Below are positions 58,521 through 64,000 of a DNA stretch of 64,000 nucleotides, in pieces. The translations under genes were made by a program, and so were the position numbers. A model generated the notes under the pieces. It ran no database searches and was not told the DNA's origin. It was given only the letters and a program-made list of their open reading frames with translations. The stretch covers positions 22,771,038 through 22,835,037 of the forward strand of contig NC_080046.1 in assembly GCF_012489685.1 (NCBI RefSeq). The letters are read 5' to 3'. This DNA comes from Lotus japonicus (Eukaryota; Streptophyta; Magnoliopsida; Fabales; Fabaceae). Numbering within the stretch: position 1 is the first letter of the stretch; every line of letters starts with the position of its first letter.

Positions 58521-61379
58521 ATGGTGAGACAAACCAGAAGATCTACTGCAGATGCACCTCAGTTCCCTCACATGGTAGTTGGTCTAGCAACGGGTCAAAG
58601 GGGCTCTGAGAATCCAACTCAAGATCAAGTTCAAGCTCAAGAACAGAGTGTTCCAATTGCAGAACGGGGCTGTGCCGTTCACTGTGTTTATCCTCCTGAG
58701 GAACTCCAAGTCCTGGCAGAATGGAGATTCAACCTCGACAACTTGGCTACAAATGGGTTTGATCTTCGTCCTGAAGTCCAAGCTCAAGGTTGGGGAAATT
58801 ACTTCAACAGACTTCGAGGACCGGTGTATGATAGATTGGTAAAGGAATTCTGGAAGCACGCCGACTGCGATGATACTCAGGTGGTCTCTCACATTCTTGG
58901 AAGGAAGATCATCATCACTGAGAAGTCATTCGTGAATCTGCTAGGTGCAGAAACTGCTTATGGGTATCGGTTCCAACTGACGGAATCGAAGCTGAAACCC
59001 AGCACCAAGGACACAGTCAACCAGGCTCTGTACACCACCTTCAAACCGGGCAAGACGAGTTACAAGGTGATGGATCTTCATCCCAAACTAAGGATCTGGC
59101 ACAAGATCCTGCTCAACTGCATAAACCAGAGACCGAAGGGCAGTTCCCCAGACTACATCAACTTCAACCAGAAGGCGATGTTGTTCTTCATCCAAGACAA
59201 GAGGAAGATCTGCCTTCCCTACTTCCTGTTCTCCTACTTGAAGGAATGTATCCGGAAGTCTAGGACTACTGCCTCCATCAAGTCAGCAATCAAGTATATC
59301 CCCTTTGGGAGACTGTTGTCTGATCTCTTGATTGAGAGTGGCCTCATTCAAGATCTGATCAATGCTGGTTGCACAGAGGATTTGAGCACCATTGTCAGTG
59401 ATGTCTTCACTGCAAATTCTCTGAAGAAGATGGGTTTGGTCCAGAAGAAGATTGCTCCTGCTCATGAAGACACATCTTCTGAGATCAGAGGTAGAAGGAT
59501 GCCTCTGAATGACTACCCTCTGTGGACTCAGGCAGACCATCCTGACGCCATCAGATGCTATGTTGAAGACCTCAGGGCTCAAGGATTCGAAATTGACCTT
59601 GATGATTTCGTCAGCAGACTACCGCCAGCTCCAGAGTTTCCTTCTCCTCCCAAGAAGAAAGCTCAGAGGAAGATGGTTCTGGAAGAATCTTCTGAGGAAT
59701 CTGATGTCCCTCTGGTCAAGAAGACAAAGAGAAAGCCTGATGATGGTGATGATAGTGACAATGAGGATGGTCCTCCAAAGAAGAAGAAGAAGAAGGTCAG
59801 AATCGTGGTGAAGCCTACTCGGGTGGAACCAGCTGCTGAAGTGGTCAGAAGGACTGAACCTCCTGCCAGAGTGACTAGATCATCAGCACATCCAAGTAAG
59901 CCTGCACTTGCTTCTGATGATGATTTGAATTTATTTGATGCACTCCCTATTTCTGCTATGCTCAAACACTCCTCAAATCCCCTCACTCCTATTCCTGAAT
60001 CCCAACCAGCCGCACAAACCACCACTCCACCACATTCCCCAAGATCTTCCTTCTTTCAACCTTCTCCTACTGAAGCACCTCTCTGGAATTTGCTTCAGAA
60101 CCAACCCTCTAGGTCAGAAGAACGAACCTCTCTCCTCACCATTCCGTACGACCCATTACTTTCTGAACCAATCATCCATGAACAACCCGAGCCAAACCAA
60201 ACAGAACCACAACCCAGAACGTCTGATCACTCTGCTCCCAGAGCATCAGAACGTCCTGCTGCCAGAACCATGGATACAGACTCTTCAACAGCCTTTACAC
60301 CTGTATCCTTCCCAACCAATGTTGCTGATTCTTCTCCCTCCAATAACTCTGAATCCATTCGAAAATTCATGGAGGTTAGAAAAGAAAAGGTGTCTACCTT
60401 GGAAGAATATTACCTAACTTGTCCAAGCCCTAGGAGATATCCTGGCCCTAGACCTGAACGTCTAGTAGACCCAGATGAACCTATCTTGGCTAATCCTTTA
60501 CAAGAGGCAGACCCCTTGGTTCAACAAGCTCACCATGTCCCTGACCAACAAGAGCCTATTCAACCAGAACCTGAACCCGAACATTCAGTGTCTAACCAAT
60601 CCTCGGTTAGATCACCTCATCCTCTGGTTGAAACTTCAGACCCTCACCTTGGAACCTCTGAACCCAATGTTCCCATGATTAACATTGGTTCTCCACAAGG
60701 TGTCTCTGAAGCTCATAGCAGCAATCACCCAGCCTCTCCTGAAACCAACCTCTCCATAATTCCCTATACTCACCTTCAACCCACATCTCTCTCTGAGTGC
60801 ATCAATATTTTCTATCATGAAGCCTCCTTGAGGCTCCGCAATGTGCACGGTCAGACTGACCTCAGTGAGAATGCTGAAAGTGTGGCTGATGAGTGGAACA
60901 ATCTGAGCACTTGGCTAGTGGCTCAAGTTCCAATTATGATGCAGCTCCTGCATGCAGAGGGAAGTCAGAGCATTGAGGCTGCAAAGCAAAGGTTTGCTCG
61001 AAGGGTGGCTCTTCATGAACAAGAACAGAGAAATAAGCTTCTTGAAGCTATTGAAGAAGCCAAGAGAAAGAAAGAACAAGCAGAAGAAGCTGCACGTCTT
61101 GCAGCAGCTCAAGCTGAACAAGCCAGACTTGAGGCAGAGCGACTTGAAGCTGAGGCTGAAGCTCTTAGATGCCAAGCACTTGCACCAGTTGTGTTTACTC
61201 CTGCTGCTTCTGCTTCCATTCCAGATCCTCAAGCTGCTCAGAATGTTCCTTCCAGTTCTACTCAGCCAAGCTCATCCAGACTCGACATCATGGAACAACG
61301 TCTTGACACTCATGAATCCATGCTGATTGAGATGAAGCACATGATGATGGAACTTCTGCGACGCACTGACAAACCTTAG
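58521..61379 (+). CDS. Sirevirus third ORF (envelope-like position), 952 aa
   Basis: I place the start at ATG 58521 (MVRQTRRS), since relatives begin so. The frame is open further upstream to an ATG at 58236, which would add 95 residues with a hydrophobic stretch. The N-terminal third holds the conserved plant-transposon domain (GWGNYFNRLRGPVYDRLVKEF, VNLLGAETAYGY, FLFSYLKECIRKS). Lys-rich patches around residues 375-430 (PPKKKKKK) look like nuclear signals. A long Pro/Ser/Glu-rich region and a coiled coil (about 830-890, Glu/Ala/Lys-rich) follow. From 58521 there is no signal peptide and no clear membrane segment. The function is unknown, and envelope naming rests on position only. Confidence 0.85.
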   Translation: MVRQTRRSTADAPQFPHMVVGLATGQRGSENPTQDQVQAQEQSVPIAERGCAVHCVYPPEELQVLAEWRFNLDNLATNGFDLRPEVQAQGWGNYFNRLRGPVYDRLVKEFWKHADCDDTQVVSHILGRKIIITEKSFVNLLGAETAYGYRFQLTESKLKPSTKDTVNQALYTTFKPGKTSYKVMDLHPKLRIWHKILLNCINQRPKGSSPDYINFNQKAMLFFIQDKRKICLPYFLFSYLKECIRKSRTTASIKSAIKYIPFGRLLSDLLIESGLIQDLINAGCTEDLSTIVSDVFTANSLKKMGLVQKKIAPAHEDTSSEIRGRRMPLNDYPLWTQADHPDAIRCYVEDLRAQGFEIDLDDFVSRLPPAPEFPSPPKKKAQRKMVLEESSEESDVPLVKKTKRKPDDGDDSDNEDGPPKKKKKKVRIVVKPTRVEPAAEVVRRTEPPARVTRSSAHPSKPALASDDDLNLFDALPISAMLKHSSNPLTPIPESQPAAQTTTPPHSPRSSFFQPSPTEAPLWNLLQNQPSRSEERTSLLTIPYDPLLSEPIIHEQPEPNQTEPQPRTSDHSAPRASERPAARTMDTDSSTAFTPVSFPTNVADSSPSNNSESIRKFMEVRKEKVSTLEEYYLTCPSPRRYPGPRPERLVDPDEPILANPLQEADPLVQQAHHVPDQQEPIQPEPEPEHSVSNQSSVRSPHPLVETSDPHLGTSEPNVPMINIGSPQGVSEAHSSNHPASPETNLSIIPYTHLQPTSLSECINIFYHEASLRLRNVHGQTDLSENAESVADEWNNLSTWLVAQVPIMMQLLHAEGSQSIEAAKQRFARRVALHEQEQRNKLLEAIEEAKRKKEQAEEAARLAAAQAEQARLEAERLEAEAEALRCQALAPVVFTPAASASIPDPQAAQNVPSSSTQPSSSRLDIMEQRLDTHESMLIEMKHMMMELLRRTDKP

Positions 61380-61568
61380 TTTTAGGATCTCTTCTTTTTC
61401 TTCTTTTTCGTTAACTTTGTTTTCCTTTTGTTAAACTCTGTTTCCTTTTTAATTTGTTCGTTTGTGATTATATATGCATATCTATATACTTGTGTCACAT
61501 ATGTTTGCTAAACTCGTTTTATTCATAATCTTTTTATGTTTACATCATACATTACTTCCCTATAAAGT

Positions 61569-61960
61569 CTAGAATGGAGGATCTCTCCTCATTCTTCTGC
61601 ACTCCTGGCGCTGCTCTGACCTATCTTTCTCCAGACGCTCCAGTACATGCTGGATGTTGCTGAGCCTGTTCTTTAGCTCATCCCTCTCCAGAATCTCTTC
61701 TGAAGTCTTGAGCTTCTCTTCCAAACACTCTTTCTCTTCCAGCAGCTTGAGTTCAAGCGGCTGAGTTCTTGCACCTCCTCCATGAAGGCAAGAAATTCCT
61801 TCAGGTCTCTCTCCAACTCTGGACGCAGGTCCTCTTCCAGCAGTGTCCGTGTTAGCTCCGAGATGGTCGTTGTACCCTCTGGATGCCTGATGTTCAGGAA
61901 CAAGTCCTCTTCAAAGGCCTTCTTCCTCAGCTCTTCTAGTGCTACGTTGTATGATGCCAT
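61569..61960 (-). pseudogene. Antisense coiled-coil ORF of the Sirevirus 3' region, one frameshift
   Basis: On the minus strand ATG 61960 opens MASYNVALEELRKKAFEEDL, followed by TTTISELTRTLLEEDLRPEL and a Glu/Leu/Lys-rich coiled-coil pattern. The frame derails near 61755 by a one-base indel and the frame as given ends at 61673. In the next frame the same coiled-coil composition goes on to TAG at 61569-61571, about 130 codons in all. A TATA box lies at 62013-62021 upstream in this orientation. It lies between the third ORF and the 3' LTR and runs against the element. I know no function. Confidence 0.6.
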
Positions 61961-62012
61961 TCTTTTTTACTGAAAATTGTTCGAGGTGTGAAGCTTACCT
62001 TTCTCTCCAACG

Positions 62013-62021
62013 CTTTTTATA
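62013..62021 (-). promoter_or_regulatory. TATA-like box for the antisense ORF
   Basis: The minus strand reads CCTATAAAAAGCG, 53 bases before the antisense ATG, leaving room for a leader of about 20-30 nt. Confidence 0.5.
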
Positions 62022-62208
62022 GGCTTCACTTTCTCTCTGCAAGTTAATGCTCCTACAGTTTCTCGAGGTTAAGTTCTTGGTAACTGACCCTTCTATTTAC
62101 TCACTTGACCGGTGGTAAACGTTCATCCCTTGCATTAACTCTTTTATTTATTTCGCCTAACTCTGATTCTTACATCGTTTTTGTTTTCTTTAAACTTAGA
62201 CCTTCTCT

Positions 62209-62765
62209 AAGGGGGAGTACCTTGTACTTCAAGCTAAGTTTTTCACACCCCAGGCTTTTTGCTTATGACAAAAAGGGGGAGTAAACCCAGTTTTTTGATG
62301 TGTAAGATGTGTTAGTGTGATTTATTTTTCTTTTGGAGATTTTAAGAGTTCCACCTTCATGACCATAGATGTGTCACTGGGCAAATACAAGGAATACATT
62401 CACTTCTTCTGAAGTGATTCTAAGTTGACTCTGATACCCAAGACTCTGATACCTTGTCCATGACTCTGATCACTTATGCGCTCTGATTATTCGTTTTTCA
62501 TCTATGTCATAAGTTTTTCATTCTGAACTCTTACATCATTTAGCTCAAGAATCTAGACTTTACTAACCGTTTTCATCAAGTATTAGATTCAGGGGGAGCT
62601 AAGCTCAGAATCAAGCAGTGACTTGAATTCAGAATGAAGCAAGATAAACTATTCACATCAGGATAAGTCTTATTCTATATCTCTAAACTCTGAGTGAATT
62701 CAGTTTAATGTTTAAGAATTGTTCATCAAAAATTTTAGTTTTGTCATCATCAAAAAGGGGGAGAT
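62209..62765 (+). other. Cluster of polypurine tracts
   Basis: AAGGGGGAGTA (62209-62219), AAAAAGGGGGAGTA (62270-62283), AGGGGGAG (62591-62598) and the one adjoining the LTR, AAAAAGGGGGAGAT (62752-62765). Several tracts are a Sirevirus mark. The last should prime plus-strand synthesis. Confidence 0.85.
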
Positions 62766-63969
62766 TGTAAGATCAAGTTTTGATCTAGTAGTACAACTCT
62801 ATGTTTTGATGATTACAAGTTAACCTTTTGATATGAACAATTGTGGTACTCTAACGTGTTTTTCTGTGTGTGCTATTTACAGGCTCTGACCTCAACTCAA
62901 TCTCACACAAATCAGAAGCACTGTGTTAAAGGGTAACCCAAGCAACGCTTTCGCATTCACCATGTTCAGTATGAACAGTGGAAAAGCTTCAGAAAGTTCT
63001 GAAGCTATATCAAACTCTGATGTGGACTCAGTCGCTAGAAGCTCTGAAGATCCAGAAGTTCTGATAACCAAGAAACACTGAAGGTTCAGATGTTCTGATG
63101 GTGTAGAAGACTCTGAAGATCCAGAGCTTGAATAGTGGAAACTCTGAAGTCCAGAAGCAGAACTCTGAAGGCCATGTTCTTCCCTCTGAGTTCAGAATCA
63201 GAAGATACAATGGTCAGAGGATCTGTGCTTTCCCTCTGACTCTGGATCAACCGGCTTCACAAGTTCCAATATGAAGTATTCCCTGATCAGAAGTCTCCTA
63301 GGTTAAAAGGTCAAGTCGCTATCCAAGTACAAAAGCAAGTGTACCTTCCTGACGACCTACCTAACGTTCTCAGCCACAGCAGAAGCTGGATTTTCCAGAA
63401 CTGCCCTCCAACGGTAGCATTTCCCATGCAACGCTCAACCCTAATCCTTGGAGTATATATAGAGGCTGAAGATTGAAAGAAGCGGCTAGAAGTAACACAT
63501 ACGCGCAAGACATATTCAAAATATTCTAAGCTTTCTTTCATCTGAAATTCATTGAGTTTACTATTAGCTTTTTAGAAGCAAATCTCTTGTAAACATTTCT
63601 TTGATAAACAGTTTGTTTAGTTCCTTTAGGAGATCAAGGTTGATCGGATCCTAGAGAAGACTAAGAGAGTGAATCTTAGTGTGAGCTAAGTCAGTGTAAT
63701 TGTTAGTCACTTGTAGGTTTCAAGTGCAGTTGTAACTCTTACCTGATTAGTGGATTGCCTTCATTCTAAGAAGGAAGAAATCACCTTAACGGGTGGACTG
63801 GAGTAGCTTGAGTGATTTATCAAGTGAACCAGGATAAAATCCTTGTGTGCTTCTCTATCTCTTATCTTAGCACTTAAGTTCTCGAAAGATTTGTCAAAAT
63901 CTTTAAGGTGGAAGTTTTGTACTGAAAACGTTATTCAAACCCCCCTTTCTACCGTTTTTCATACCTTCA
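62766..63969 (+). repeat. 3' LTR of the copia element
   Basis: Same ends as the 5' LTR. Visible differences include GTGTATAAAG against GTGTTAAAG, CCTATAGAAG against CCTAGAGAAG, and a shorter C-run near the end. Confidence 0.95.
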
Positions 63970-63977
63970 AATAGTAC

Positions 63978-64000
63978 NNNNNNNNNNNNNNNNNNNNNNN
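63978..64000. other. Assembly gap
   Basis: Run of N. The second half of the interrupted gypsy LTR, and the start of dioxygenase copy 2, should lie beyond it. Confidence 0.99.

Larger units (their letters stand above)
51895..63969 (+). mobile_element. Full-length Sirevirus-type Ty1/copia element, 12.1 kb
   Basis: LTRs of 1208 and 1204 bp flank 9.7 kb. A perfect 5-bp TSD AATAG (51890-51894 and 63970-63974) proves a single insertion. The order is LTR, primer-binding site, gag, pol, third ORF, antisense ORF, several polypurine tracts, LTR. This order is typical of Sireviruses (SIRE1-like). The LTRs differ by about a dozen or so small changes by eye, mostly one-base indels, so the insertion is young. 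Gag, pol and the third ORF are open. Confidence 0.95.

Noticed and set aside
1..64000. tRNA, rRNA and snoRNA genes
   Set aside because: I saw no cloverleaf or rRNA core. The tRNA-like matches are primer-binding sites and a SINE.

Overview
The window is plant nuclear DNA, most likely from a legume. It holds spliced genes with GT-AG introns and AT-rich spacers, a WNK kinase, a CBL-interacting kinase, an OVATE-family gene, and several superfamilies of plant transposons nested in each other. The species is not proven by the sequence; the transposon types recall Lotus, Medicago and other papilionoids. The window ends in an assembly gap (N from 63978). Coordinates below were read by eye from motifs, terminal repeats and target-site duplications (TSDs); no alignment was run.

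Layout. 1-4539 is a deleted, gag-only Sirevirus-type copia element on the minus strand, cut by the left edge. 4540-6654 holds small transposon relics (LINE 3' end, hAT-type element with a CACTA fragment inside, Stowaway-type MITE). 6655-11136 is a seven-exon WNK kinase gene with an upstream ORF in its leader. 14058-15105 (minus) is an OVATE-family gene with a one-base frameshift in a homopolymer. 17007-20767 is a 3.8-kb CACTA element with a 3-bp TSD, no visible transposase, and two exon-like host fragments (SNF5/BSH and oxidosqualene cyclase). 21058-21170 is a SINE with a 16-bp TSD. 21345-23562 is a candidate Helitron. 24359-25657 is an intact, intronless CIPK11-like kinase gene.

26343-51175 is a duplicated 2-oxoglutarate dioxygenase locus. 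Copy 1 (26343-29215) has all four exons but two in-frame stops. Copy 2 (31573-51175) lacks exon 4. It is split in exon 3 by a 17.6-kb Ty3/gypsy chromovirus with very long LTRs, and split again in exon 1 by a second gypsy LTR. The first gypsy element carries in its LTRs a 543-bp MULE-type MITE and a 4.3-kb solo LTR in the opposite orientation. A 1.0-kb foldback MULE lies between the two dioxygenase copies.

51895-63969 is a complete Sirevirus-type copia element inserted in the second gypsy LTR, with an AATAG TSD on both sides. It carries gag, pol in the +1 frame, a large third ORF (envelope-like position), an antisense coiled-coil ORF with its own TATA box, and repeated polypurine tracts.

The host genes with the best claim to be working are WNK and CIPK11-like. 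The OVATE gene depends on whether its frameshift is real. The most unusual points are the exon-carrying CACTA element, the conserved +1 gag/pol overlap and the antisense ORF of the Sirevirus elements, and two coding-dead retroelements whose LTR pairs are still nearly identical.
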